From NCBI GenBank assembly GCA_963966185.1, contig CAWZYM010000004.1, positions 1-64,000 of the forward strand: a DNA stretch of 64,000 nucleotides, read 5' to 3'. A program made the translations under genes and the position numbers. The first letter of the stretch is position 1. The number at the start of each line of letters is the position of its first letter. This DNA is from Rhabditoides inermis. Its lineage: Eukaryota; Nematoda; Chromadorea; Rhabditida; Rhabditidae. Positions 23,465 through 34,963 of the stretch are shown in pieces. Under the pieces are notes generated by a model. That model made no database searches. It was given only the letters and a program-made list of their open reading frames with translations, and was not told where the DNA came from.

Positions 23465-23811
23465 GCTATACGATGGACGTAGTGACACCAAAACAGAAAG
23501 CTGTCTTCCACGGATGGAAACGAGATTCGGTATTAAGAAACGCATATTGCGGTATAGGATCGGTTCTCAAACTAGTTGAGAAACTTCATTGCCTGATAAA
23601 TATTAGCAAACAAGTATGTGCGTACTATGCGATCGTCTCACAGTCGTCCATGTTTTTCTTACAATACATTTATTAACACATACTTACTCTGGTCTAGTCA
23701 TTGCACAATCGTAAAAGCTTGCAAAGTGATTATCGCTGGGGGGAGATTTGCTGTGCGGCGTATGGCAGTGTTGTTGGGGAAGGGAAGTGTGCGAGTTCCG
23801 CGGAACTCTCT

Positions 23812-26800
23812 TCAAGGGATCTGCACCAGCTCGGGCTCGCCGTAGGCGGTGTACTCCTGCAAACAAAGGATGTTATGTGAGTTTCGGCGCCCGTTCAGTT
23901 AGTCGCTGCGTTTTGAAGTTTGAGCTCACGCGCGACTGTGACGATTTGTTCGATTTATGCATTTAAAACAATGATCAGGTGATCATCATCCCAACGCGTA
24001 CCGTTCCGTCGGGTCCGACGAAGGTCCAGCCCTGCTCGCCGGCCTTGTTCTGGCAGGGCAGCGCGCGGATCACGTAGTAGAGTCCGCCGTCCTTGCCCTG
24101 GGTCAGACCCGGACTGCACGCCGCCTTCCTGCAATCAGACGGAATGAAGAAAATGTTGCGCACCCTCAGAAAGACCCTCAGAAAGACCCTCAGAAAGATC
24201 TCAGCTCCTGAGATAGTGTATTTTGTATCATAAAGTGGCGTTTCGATACATAACTGAGTCTGCCCTCGTCTTAATCGCGACAACATTTTGCGTACTCTCA
24301 CTCACTTCTGGCTGAGCGTGACGTATCCGCCAATGTCGCGCGGCACCATCTCGCCGAACCGGCCGAGCTTGCTGGGCAGCACCTGCGCGGTCTGCTCGTA
24401 GGCGGGCACCGGCCGGCCGTACACCGCCACCGTCACGTCCGGCTGCTGCGGGCGGTTGTTGTAGACGAACGGCGCGGCGTGTCCGTCGGCTGACATCACC
24501 TGCAGTTGTCATTGGTAGCAGCGAAATGTGCGCGCGAGACATATAAGCGTGGTAGCAGCAGCGATTCCTATCTCTATGGGGATCGTACCGTTCCGTCGGG
24601 GTTCTGTGGCATGTTCGTGTGCGGGGGCAGGCCGCCGTGGCCTTCCCTATCGTCGTCATCGATCCCCGAATAGACAACCGCCTGCATATTACCCTCGTTG
24701 ACAATGTTCAAATCGCTGCTGCTGCCGGCTGGCCGCCACTACAACTACAACGTGTTAGTAACGACACGGGGGTTACGGACGACACACACGACACGGCACG
24801 ACACGAAACGCACCTGACCACCGGGCTGGCCCTGATGTCCAGGCTGTCCAGGCTGAGCGTATCTCGGATCGTAGCCCGGCTGTCCCGGCTGGGCATAGCG
24901 CGGGTCGTTTCCAGGGTATCCAGGCTGTCCAGGTTGCACTCCGTGTCCAATCATAGGCTGGCCGGGCTGTCCAGGCTGACCGGGTTGTCCGGGCTGTCCA
25001 GGCTGTCCAGGCTGTCCAGGCTGTCCAGGCTGTCCAGGCTGTCCCTGTCCGGGTTGAGCGTATCTCGGGTCGTAGCCGGGCTGTCCCGGCTGGGCATAGC
25101 GCGGGTCGTTTCCAGGGTATCCAGGCTGTCCAGGTTGCACTCCGTGTCCAATCATAGGCTGGCCGGGCTGTCCTGGCTGTCCGGGCTGTCCAGGCTGTCC
25201 GGGCTGTCCAGGCTGTCCGGGCTGTCCGGGTTGAGCGTATCTCGGGTCGTAGCCGAGCTGTCCCGGCTGGGCATAGCGCGGGTCGTTTCCAGGGTATCCA
25301 GGCTGTCCAGGTTTCACTCCGTGTCCAATCATAGGCTGGCCGGGCTGTCCTGGCTGTCCGGGCTGTCCAGGCTGTCCGGGCTGTCCAGGCTGTCCGGGCT
25401 GTCCAGGCTGTCCGGGCTGTCCGGGTTGAGCGTATCTCGGGTCGTAGCCGGGCTGTCCCGGCTGGGCATAGCGCGGGTCGTTTCCAGGGTATCCAGGCTG
25501 TCCAGGTTGCACTCCGTGTCCAATCATAGGCTGGCCGGGCTGTCCTGGCTGTCCGGGCTGTCCAGGCTGTCCGGGCTGTCCAGGCTGTCCGGGCTGTCCA
25601 GGCTGTCCGGGCTGTCCGGGTTGAGCGTATCTCGGGTCGTAGCCGGGCTGTCCCGGCTGGGCATAGCGCGGGTCGTTTCCAGGGTATCCAGGCTGTCCAG
25701 GTTGCGCTCCGTGTCCAATCATAGGCTGGCCGGGCTGTCCGGGCTGTCCAGGCTGTCCGGGATGTCCGGCTTGTCCAGACTGGGGGTATCTCGGGTCGTA
25801 CTGAGGAATATCACCAGCCATTCGGTTTTGAGGCGATCCAGGGGCTGCATGGGCTCCGGGGGTTCCGCAAGGCTGTCCAGGTTGGCAAACAACGACCTGA
25901 CGACTGGAGGGGTCAATGTAGCACTGCTGTCCAGGCGGGCATCCAGGGATAGTGCGAGAGTCTCCGGGCTGTCCGGGGTACGGGGCTCCGGGCGCGGCTT
26001 CAGGAGCTCCGGGGGATCCGCAAGGCTGTCCAGGTTGGCAAACAACGACTTGACGGCTGGAGGGATCAATGTAGCACTGCTGTCCAGGCGGGCATCCAGG
26101 GATAGTGCGAGAGTCTCCGGTCTGTCCGGGGTACGGGGCTCCGGGCGCGGCTCCAGGAGCTCCGGGTGATCCACAAGGCTGTCCAGGTTGGCAGACCACG
26201 ACCTGACGGCTGGAAGGGTCAATGTAGCACTGCTGTCCGGGCGGGCATCCAGGGATGGTGCGAGAGTCTCCGGGCTGTCCGGGATACGGGGCTCCGGGGG
26301 CGGCTCCAGGAGCACCGGGAGCTCCCGGTGCTGCGCATGGTTGTCCAGGCTGGCAGACAACGACCTGTCCGGTGGCGGAATCGACGTAGCAGAGCTGTCC
26401 CGGCGGGCATCCCGGAATGGTGGAGATGACGGGCTGGTGGGGCATTGTGCGCGGGTCGGTGCCCTCGACCTGTCGGATGAACGCGTTCTCCTCCTCCACG
26501 TTGTTCACCTGCAACAGAATATCAACGTTGATAATATGATATGAACCACGATGACTCACCTCCTTCCATCCGAACATCTGGTTGAAGAGGAGCTTGGGGA
26601 AGACGGTCGAGCGCGGCTCGGGCGGCGGCGGAGTCTGAATGACAAGTTCAATTTCAGAATCTCATGACGTCAAGTCGCGAGCATAAATAGCTTTTTCAGT
26701 CATCTGCACGGAGACAGAAGACAGTACTACTGTTATATTCTCGTATTCTCGCGCATTTTGAGGTATGCATATCGGAGAACGACGAAGAGATAGCTTGTGA

Positions 26801-29279
26801 ATATAGTGTGCTAAACAAAAGAGGTAGACGTTAGTGGCTATAGGAAAAAGACAGTCGCGCGCTCAATGTCATTGCTCTACGGCAGAAGTCCTATGTTTGC
26901 GCCTCACTTTGCGCACATGGCCTCTACTATGCGCGTTTGGATAGTCTTTGCGCCAAAGTTCATATATGCCACTCACATCGGGTCGCCTCGGGCGCTGTCC
27001 GCGGCAGTTGTGCGTGGGGCGTTTCTGCTGCCCGAACGGCGACGCGCCTAGGAAATCATCGTAGAATATGAGGTCAGAATTTTTGCTGGCAAACACAAAT
27101 ATCCACAGAAAGTGTGTGTTTTTTCATCAGAAAGCTGCTTTTTGTAGCATAATCAAGTCAGACCTCGCCTTTACACACTTTTCTCTCACAAACTGAGTAT
27201 TGTAGACTGTATTAGATCGAAATCTATTGAGTATCTGAACTGATTGAAAGTAGATCGAAAGCTATTGAGTATCTGAACTGATCGAAAGTAGATCGTCAGC
27301 TATTAAGTATCTGACTTTTGATCGAAAGTAGATCGAAATCTATTGAGTATCTGAACTTACTCCTGTTGATGGGGTGGAGTTCGATCATGCGGCGCTGCAT
27401 CACGAACCGACCCGGCTCGGAGGAGGGCGCCATTTCCTGAACATGGTCGAATAATTCGAGAAATAAAATGGCATGGTACAGATTCCGTTTGGGTCCCGTT
27501 TGGGATCCACGCCTACCAGCCGGGACTAGAAATATGAAAGAAGAAAGGGATGTGTTTCCAGATAGTTGTCTACTGTTCATAAGTGTTAGGGCGAAAGGCC
27601 AATGCGGCGCAGTCTTGGCCACAATGGGGTGTCGCACCTTGTCGCAGTCGGCACATAAACCTCACATGATCTCATATGCTTTCCTGCCGGTACTGTTAGT
27701 GGGATTTTTGTATTGAGAGTTAAAAAAATTGGCATGAGTATACGTAGCCCCGCTGACCTTGACCTCCGCGTACGCCCTCCGATTGGCGACGACGAGCTGC
27801 GCGTTCTGCTTCCCGTCCTCCCACATCACCTGCGTCGGGCTCTCGTTCCTGCAAAAACATTATATTATTATACTTATTATTATAAACACATTATTGAATT
27901 GACATTTTATAACAAACAATTGTTATTATAGCGTGCTCTCGTTCTTGAAAACACGATGAATGTTCAGATTTCAAGTAACAATGGTCAGATCAGGAACACC
28001 TGAGTGGGGCTCTAGTTCCTGAAATCAGAATCTTCTTTCTGTCCCGGCATCGAACCCGCGCTGTTTCGATTGAGAGCGTCGCGCACATCCATCGCGCTCC
28101 CGTGCCCACCGGCACTAGTTTATCCTATGTTAGCAATTTCATTTGCATGTTTTGATAGCGAGCGTATGTTTCATTTTCAACATTTGATTCGCATGTTGAT
28201 TGGAATGTTTTGATAGCAACGACTTTAGCATCAAAACACAGTATCAACTGTTAATAATGGATTAGCAACACGGTTGATAACTGTTTTGAAGCGATGCTAT
28301 CAGTTTGTATCAGTTCACTGAGTGGAGAATAAAACGTCTGCAAAACAATTGTGAAATCGAACTTCACTTAACAGTTGAGAAATCTGACGTTCTGACGGAA
28401 AGATAAACTGACAAGAACACCTGTTTTCGAACAAGAAGGGCTTTTCCGTCCTTTGACCATTATCTAACAATATTTCACAATCCACCTTTTGCTAATACAT
28501 CTGTAATGGGATTTTCTCTCGATTCGACCGTAGTTGCTAACAATCTCTTCCGAACTCACTCTTTTCCGAACTCACTCTCACTCACTCTTCGAAGGTGCTC
28601 TACATACGTAACATGTATGGGGATCGCTTGAACTGACAAATATGTGCCATCGTGTATTCATTCCCCCGCACTCACTACGGAAGTTCCGGAAAACGATCGA
28701 TCTTTTTGCGCTCTACCAGCTGCCAGTAAAGAGCGAGCTCATGATACTTTTTTCATTTCATCCCGCACTACAGAAACTCCGGAAAGTGTTCGGTCATTTT
28801 CGTACCAACTGATAGCACATATGTGGAGCGAGCTACGTGTCACAATATGTCCCCCCGCACTCTCCACGGCGCTCTACGGAGATCGCTTGAACTGACAGAT
28901 ACATTTTACCATGTCACCCCCTCTCCTCTCTCCTCCCCCCCGCACTCACTCTCCGCGGCGCACCTCGTAGACGGTGTGCTCCTGGTCGACGTCGCGACGA
29001 TGGCGGTGCTGCAAGAGTAAAGTTATTATCTATATTTCTTTTGACATTCTGTTGTCAGTAACTTGCATGATGATGTGCTACACTAGCAATGTCTAACTTT
29101 GGCTGAATCGGTCAGTCTCAAGCCTACGAACGTGCTGTCTTCCTAAAACGCTCTCTCGTGCGCTTCTATGTGCCACTATTCGAATGCATAGCGTCTACAC
29201 TATGTAAGTTGTAAGACCAACTTACAGAGGCAGCCGAAGCGAGTGCCGCCCCGAGAAGGAGCACCACCCAACTGCGCAT
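23812..29279 (-). CDS. Gene D: secreted protein with Cys-Pro and Gly-Gln-Pro repeats
   Basis: Eleven exons in phase (minus strand) give 878 residues: 29226-29279, 28950-29008, 27758-27848, 27361-27436, 26977-27047, 26560-26634, 24814-26508, 24589-24738, 24306-24499, 24002-24128, 23812-23856. Residues 1-18 form a signal peptide ([18 protein letters not shown]). Exon 3 has V-M-W-E-D-G as in gene C. The 1.7-kb exon 7 (residues 143-707) holds four copies of a Cys unit ([13 protein letters not shown] then [11 protein letters not shown]). These are followed by five copies of a longer unit ([19 protein letters not shown]) spaced by runs of P-G-Q. Exon 10 has [17 protein letters not shown]. The composition suits an extended, cross-linked matrix or coat protein. 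The function is unknown. Confidence 0.8.
24832..25780 (-). repeat. Coding minisatellite in gene D
   Basis: Five units of about 178-201 bp each contain the Met-Ile-Gly-His-Gly segment and a variable number of 9-bp P-G-Q codon triplets. Copies are very similar, so copy number probably varies between individuals. The long plus-strand frame here is its antisense and is not a gene. Confidence 0.9.
28030..28125 (-). repeat. tRNA-like repeat in intron 2 of gene D
   Basis: The minus strand contains a box B-like GGGTTCGATGCC preceded by GC-rich stem-like sequence. A clean cloverleaf was not found, so it is taken as a tRNA-derived repeat. Confidence 0.35.
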
Positions 29280-29811
29280 CCTGAAACAAGGGTAGTGTAG
29301 GGAGGCGGAGAGATACTGTAAACACTGTAGGGAGGCGGAGGGATACTGTAGACACGGACATACTGTACTGTTGTGAGAGAACGCGTGTGTAGTGAATGCA
29401 CGAATGACGAATGTAGGAAGGCGAACGGATACTGTAGACGCGGAGATACTGTAGAATTAGATACCGTAGGGAAAATACGGTGCCGCTCTCAGAAAGTGTT
29501 GTGAAGAGAGCTATACTCACTGAAAATGTGGGGGACATATATTAAGAACTCAAATGGTGGCGTCTACACGGTATGAGAACGTGTAAATACTGTCTTTTCG
29601 CACTATCACAAAATGAGACGATAGCAGGCTGATAGACGCAGACGACTTGAAAAACAACAAGCTGTTGACAACTAGCTGACAACTAGTGGGGGAGTTTATG
29701 TGATCGGAGTGATCGCTGACAGGCTTTATGCTCTGAGAGATGTATGCCATGCTATCTCGGCAACATCTCTCTCACTTTCTCACTCCCCCTCTAGAGTATG
29801 GGAGCGAGGAT

Positions 29812-29863
<52 letters not shown>

Positions 29864-30560
29864 TGTTTCGTTCGAAACGACATTCTAAACAACTGAACAC
29901 TGCGCCGAGAACGCATAAAGACGAGAGACAGAGATACCAAGTGTTGTTCGTTGGAAGAGGAAGAAACAAGGCGTCCGAGAGACATTATGGAAGAAAAAAA
30001 AAAGATAAACAACATATTCGAATCGCGAAAACACTGTGATGCGCCGAGACTCGGAAACATATAAATATCGTTTCGTACATTTTGGTAAGGCTTGTGTATC
30101 TAACAGATAAGGTTCAAATGCAAGCGTTACAGTCATGCGAATGTAAACAGTTTGAAAAAAAGTAGAATCCTGGACGGAATAACGCACAGTGCCAGTGCCA
30201 AATACGGTATGTGAAAAAGTGTTGCGTTTTTCCCCCAGCAAAAAGAGCGTCTCAAGCGTGGCCACGTTTTTGAAGGGGCAGGCGGGGCGGAATTGCTTTG
30301 AACCAGTGTGTTTGCTCCTTGATAAATGATAAGGCGCGGCTGCCACAACAGTCTACTATCACCCAGACGCCATATCGCCCCGACCGTTTTGTTGTGGATT
30401 GTGGAAGGGAAGCGATAAGAGGCGGCGATTGTTTCTCTGGCGGTACTCACGTCCGCGAGAGGACAACATTACATTGCGGGGAAGACATTTTTCAAAAGAA
30501 GCTCTGGTGGGATTAGAGTGCACTGGGGTTTCGGGGCGCGCGCGCAGCGTTGGTAAAGGT
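29280..30560. other. Upstream region of gene D and repeat-rich spacer
   Basis: At 29290-29480 a GGAGGCGGAGAGATACTGTA-like unit repeats several times. A (GA)n tract lies at 29814-29862. No coding exon was supported. Confidence 0.5.
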
Positions 30561-30711
30561 GCGGTCAGTCTCTTCGAAAGCCATTCCGAAGTGTTCGGGA
30601 GTGTTCGGGGAGTGTTTCGAAGGCAATTCGGGGAGTGTTCTGGGGGCGATTCGCAAGGCAATTCCGAAGTGTTTCGGAGGCATTCGGGAGTGTTTCGAAG
30701 AGACTGACCGC
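30498..30711 (-). repeat. MITE-like element, inverted copy of 5488-5695
   Basis: The 151-bp core 30561-30711 is bounded by GCGGTCAGTCTCTTCGAAA and TTCGAAGAGACTGACCGC. The adjacent GGATTAGAGTGCACTGGGG flank matches the flank of the 5488 copy, so the mobile unit is longer than the palindrome. Confidence 0.75.
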
Positions 30712-30837
30712 AACTTGAGACAGATGATGTCTGGTTTAGCAAGTGTGCAAGATGGGTGAGAGAAAGACTGCGTGCACGCATGAGTGGTCTGTATCGTCTG
30801 TATTTCGGTGGTGGGGGAAAGTGCACTGTTGTGGTGT

Positions 30838-31155
30838 GAGACATTCAAGCTTCCTTGTTTCTTTCTCTCCCCATCTCTTCTTTCCCATGGGAATATGCAT
30901 ATCCTTGTCCTTTGAGACGGCGCAAATAACGGCTGGCATTCTTGCCGAAAACAAGGAAGATTACATGTTCATGTTGATGTTTCGCTTTTATGGAATAATG
31001 AGGGAAAGCATTGACCCGAATTTGGGTAATAAAACGTGAGTGATTAAATTTAAATTACATGTAAATTACATGTCAGGGTGTTCGCGGAGAGACTTATATC
31101 AGTATTCGCGGTGGGACTCAGACGAGACAGGAGTTACCGGCAGTGAGGTCGATGG
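30838..31155 (+). pseudogene. Partial duplicate of the chemoreceptor-kinase intergenic segment
   Basis: 30838-30962 and 31072-31155 match 37300-37420 and 37427-37510, the last containing the 3' end of the kinase gene. They share CATATCCTTGTYCTTTGAGA and CGGTGGGACTCAGACG. About 110 bp of extra sequence separates the two parts here. Non-functional duplicate. Confidence 0.75.
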
Positions 31156-31349
31156 AAAATTCTATTTTAGAAAATTCTTACACATTTTTTTGTAACGAAA
31201 CCACCAAACTATCTGTTAAAAAGTACTTGCGTGAAGATAGTAAGTTTGTCTTGACCCAATTCAACAAAAGCGCATGCATAAAACGTTTACAAATACTAAC
31301 ACAAACCTGCGCATAGACAGTGGACACTAACAGATAAAACAATACAAAT

Positions 31350-31532
31350 GATTTATATTTGATTAGATGCAAATTTGAATAAGCAAACTATTTTTATTTG
31401 CGTAAAAAATTGCGAATACTGTGATTAGTCAACCCGGTTGATAATTTGCGATTCTAATCGCAACCTGCTGATTTGCATGTCTGGAGAGACGAATAAAAAG
31501 CGGGCGCGGCGGGCTGCCGGCATCCATTCGCC
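31350..31532 (+). promoter_or_regulatory. Promoter region of MSP gene 1
   Basis: It is nearly identical to the inverted region before MSP gene 2 (33917-34100). It carries a TGATAA GATA site at 31439-31444, a perfect palindrome TTGCGATTCTAATCGCAA at 31446-31463, an octamer ATTTGCAT at 31471-31478 and a TATA-like AATAAAA at 31492-31498, 35 bp before the ATG. In C. elegans MSP genes, GATA sites bound by ELT-1 are known regulators; here that is inference. Confidence 0.55.
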
Positions 31533-31971
31533 ATGGCTCAGTCCGTCGCTCCCGGAGATATCAACACCCAGCCGGGTACCAAGATCGTCTTCAACGCCCC
31601 CTACGATGACAAGCACACCTACCACATCAAGGTGCGTGGATATCGATCGGATATCGATTGATCATTGAAGGATTGGTCTTTTTCAGATCACCAACACTGG
31701 AGGTCGCCGCATCGGATGGGCCATCAAGACCACCAACATGAAGCGCCTCGGCGTCGACCCGCCGTGCGGAGTGCTCGACCCCAAGGAAGCCGTGCTGATG
31801 GCTGTATCTTGCGATACCTTCAAGTACGGAGAGGAGGATACCAACAACGACCGCGTCACTATCGAGTGGACCAACACCCCCGACGGCGCCGCCAAGACCT
31901 TCCGCCGCGAGTGGTTCCAGGGCGACGGAATGGTCCGCCGCAAGAACCTCCCCATCGAGTACAACCCTTGA
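31533..31971 (+). CDS. msp: Major sperm protein, gene 1
   Basis: Exons 31533-31631 and 31687-31971 join in phase 0 to give 127 residues, the exact size of nematode MSP. The start [20 protein letters not shown] and the end [14 protein letters not shown] are family hallmarks, as are [17 protein letters not shown] and [13 protein letters not shown] is an Ig-like beta-sandwich that polymerises to drive crawling of nematode amoeboid sperm and is also released as a signal to oocytes. The intron is only 55 bp and follows the I-K codon pair; C. elegans MSP genes mostly lack introns. AATAAA follows at about 32000. The protein appears identical to that of MSP gene 2 in the opposite orientation. Confidence 0.97.
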
Positions 31972-33069
31972 TCACTCTTCCCATAGTTTATTCTCTCGAA
32001 ATAAATCTTCTCCCGAAGTTTAAAATTTTTTGGTTGAGTTTGAACAAAGTTGTTAGAGAAATACTAAATCACCTATTGAAGCTATGCATTTTGGAGGTTT
32101 TTCATGATTTATCAACTTTTGAGTAGCGATATCAACAAAAGTGAGCCGACAATCTCTTGACAAAAATTTTGAACGGAGTCATTAGCTCCGGAAGATGCTC
32201 CGATCTGTTTCATTTGTCTTGCAAATGACCCTCATTTCCCTAAAATCAGACCGCCAAGCGCGCGAATTGTGCGGTCGAATGATCCCGCGCGGACCAATAG
32301 CGCCATCAAATGCGATGAAATGCTGTCTGGAAAATATGTGACGAGTGAACAAGCGTACCGTGAACGGGGGGAATACCCGGGAATACCACCGCGGTGAGCA
32401 AGTCGTAAAAACGGAATACGAGATACATCAGACACAGGCACATGCAAATATAAATTGTCTAGTTCGTTTCTTACTCATTTCTCACAATCAGTTACGCGCC
32501 GCAACGCGATCGGTCGCGCTAATTTCATTCAGAAATGACGGGTTTTTAAGGGGAAACGTATTGAATAAAACAACATTTATAACTCTCAACAGAACGAAAC
32601 AACGGAAATGACTCTCTTCGACGTGAATGAAATTTCACGAAAATTGATATGAGAGGTCTTGATAGGTATACAAACAAACGTATGATCGAAATTTTCGATA
32701 TTTTATTCCTAGTAGCTACTTATTTTGAAAAAAAGGATACGAAGGAGTGAAAAATGGTATTCATTTCCATAATTTCCAGTTGTCTGATAAATTTCTGCGT
32801 CATTTCTTCGGCCAGAGATAATTCGCCTACCGCGAAAACGGGGGACCCACTATATATATCACGCAATCTCTGAGAGAATCGGACACCACTGGGCTCTAGG
32901 ATATGAAATAGTGGAAAGTTATAATGTTTTGGTGTTTTCAGTAACTAACAAGTACCAACAACATTTTATGAAACTTTTTTTCGAAATTAAAATTTTTGAT
33001 AAGTTAATGGGTCAAATGTCATCGAAACCTATACGTATAGCCCATTTTGGACAGCTGTTACAATGTTAA
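31972..33069. other. Spacer between the two MSP genes
   Basis: Mostly A/T-rich with no supported coding exon. Homology between the MSP arms stops near the AATAAA after each stop codon, so this spacer is not part of the inverted repeat. Confidence 0.6.
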
Positions 33070-33230
33070 GAAAGCTCAGCAAGGAGCTGAGGAGTGAGGT
33101 AGCTAGCAGGCCCCTCTCTCCCTCTCGATCACGCTATCACTCTTTCAGATCGCCAAGCGCCTGCCTTTCTCCAAACGAAGCGATATTTCTATGACTACGA
33201 TTACTAAACTATTATCGTTATTGCATTTGT
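33070..33230 (+). pseudogene. Fragment of the chemoreceptor gene (last two exons)
   Basis: It matches 36998-37190: end of exon 8 (LSKELRSE), a shortened CT-rich intron, then exon 9 beginning IAKRLPFSKRS. The terminal TGA is changed and no upstream exons exist here, so it is a broken copy. Confidence 0.8.
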
Positions 33231-33477
33231 AAATAAAGCATGGAAGCAAGTATCGAAGGATATTCTTCGATGGATAAGAAGGATAAGGATATAAAATAGA
33301 CAATTAACCATAAAGGAACGGAGTAGATCGAACCGAATACATAAACAGACGGAACTGTCAAAACAACCATTTGATAGAATCTGTTATATGGTAGCAAGTA
33401 TCGAAGGATATTCTTCAAAGGATTTATTTCAAGAGAACAAAGTTCTCTTGAAATAAAGAGAACACTGGGAAAAGTGA

Positions 33478-33916
33478 TCAAGGGTTGTACTCGATGGGGA
33501 GGTTCTTGCGGCGGACCATTCCGTCGCCCTGGAACCACTCGCGGCGGAAGGTCTTGGCGGCGCCGTCGGGGGTGTTGGTCCACTCGATAGTGACGCGGTC
33601 GTTGTTGGTGTCCTCCTCTCCGTACTTGAACGTATCGCAAGATACAGCCATCAGCACGGCTTCCTTGGGGTCGAGCACTCCGCACGGCGGGTCGACGCCG
33701 AGGCGCTTCATGTTGGTGGTCTTGATGGCCCATCCGATGCGGCGACCTCCAGTGTTGGTGATCTGAAAAAGACCAATCCTTCAATGATCGATCGATATCC
33801 GATCGATATCCACGCACCTTGATGTGGTAGGTGTGCTTGTCATCGTAGGGGGCGTTGAAGACGATCTTGGTACCCGGCTGGGTGTTGATATCTCCGGGAG
33901 CGACGGACTGAGCCAT
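33478..33916 (-). CDS. msp: Major sperm protein, gene 2
   Basis: Exons 33818-33916 and 33478-33762 (minus strand) give the same 127-residue MSP as gene 1. Only scattered single-base differences are seen in the exons, one in the 55-bp intron and a few upstream. The two genes point at each other with about 1.5 kb between their stop codons. The family role is assembly of MSP filaments in sperm and oocyte signalling. The near-identity of intron as well as exons indicates a recent duplication or ongoing gene conversion. The 3' flank diverges just after the stop codon. Confidence 0.97.
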
Positions 33917-34100
33917 GGCGAATGGATGCCGGCAGCCCGCCGCGCCCGCCTTTTATTCGTCTCTCCAGACATGCAAATCAGCAGGTTGCGATTAGAATCG
34001 CAAATTATCAACCGGGTTGACTAATCACAGTATTCGTAATTTTTCACGCAAATAAAAATAAATTGCTTATTCAAATTTGCATCTAATCAAATATAAATCT
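33917..34100 (-). promoter_or_regulatory. Promoter region of MSP gene 2
   Basis: It has the same order as at gene 1: palindrome at 33986-34003 (TTGCGATTAGAATCGCAA), octamer ATGCAAAT just inside it, and a TTATCA GATA site outside it. Homology to the gene 1 side continues to about 34100. Confidence 0.55.
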
Positions 34101-34126
34101 AAGCCCTGCTCTTATGCGTGAGTGAG

Positions 34127-34128
<2 letters not shown>

Positions 34129-34177
<49 letters not shown>
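34129..34177. repeat. (CT)n microsatellite
   Basis: A pure CT run lies just outside the MSP inverted repeat. The stretch to 34730 is A/T-rich with two copies of an AATAACGAAGACTGCT unit (about 34471 and 34496) and no exon. Confidence 0.9.
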
Positions 34178-34179
<2 letters not shown>

Positions 34180-34730
34180 GTTTCGCAACTGCGCCTTCTT
34201 CATGTGTTCACGAGTAGACTGTACTTGTCTGGGTATACCGTACACTGTACTTATGTATACTGTACTTGTGCTACTGCACTTTGATCTCCAAATGTGTTTG
34301 TCCATTTAATTCGATAAATGAAGAATGTGTGAGATATGTTATCTATGTAACAAAACCGAAATGCAAACGGTGATTTTTGCAATTTTGAATTGTTGCGACA
34401 AAATCGGTCGATTGTGGCTATTTTTTTTTTGCTTTTTCTTCTAACACTCGATTTAAAAAAGATGTAAAAAAATAACGAAGACTGCTCGATTTAAAAATAA
34501 CGAAGACTGCTAAATATGCAAACGGAATGTTTTGCAATTTGAAAATGTTCGCGAATGAAAATGTTTTGTTTTGCGACAAAATCGGTCGATTTTGGCTACA
34601 TTTTTTGAGAAAATTTCGCCAACATTCGCTTTGTACCCTATTACTCATGCGAAAATACACACAAATTTGTAGTTTCGAGCGAGCGAGCGAGTCAAAAGCG
34701 TACCTTATAATTCGTATCCGACATTAAGAC

Positions 34731-34911
34731 ATGATCACAGCTATCGCTACTGTGTTTTCCGTGAGTCTAAGTTTAAAGTAATCATTTCGAAGATTCGAAC
34801 GTTTTCAGATCTTTTCCCTCATTGTTTACGTCCTCATTCTTGGAGTGATTTTCGCCGCAAAGAGCAAAGTCCTAAAATCGTCGTTCTTTATGCTCTTCGC
34901 ATGGACTGGTA

Positions 34912-34963
<52 letters not shown>

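Noticed and set aside
24619..26169. 516-codon plus-strand frame of Ser-Arg-Leu repeats
   Set aside because: It is the antisense of the Pro-Gly-Gln exon of gene D; only the minus strand has a signal peptide and consistent splice sites.
31665..32126. 153-codon frame overlapping MSP gene 1
   Set aside because: It is a different register of the MSP exon; the MSP frame matches the family throughout.
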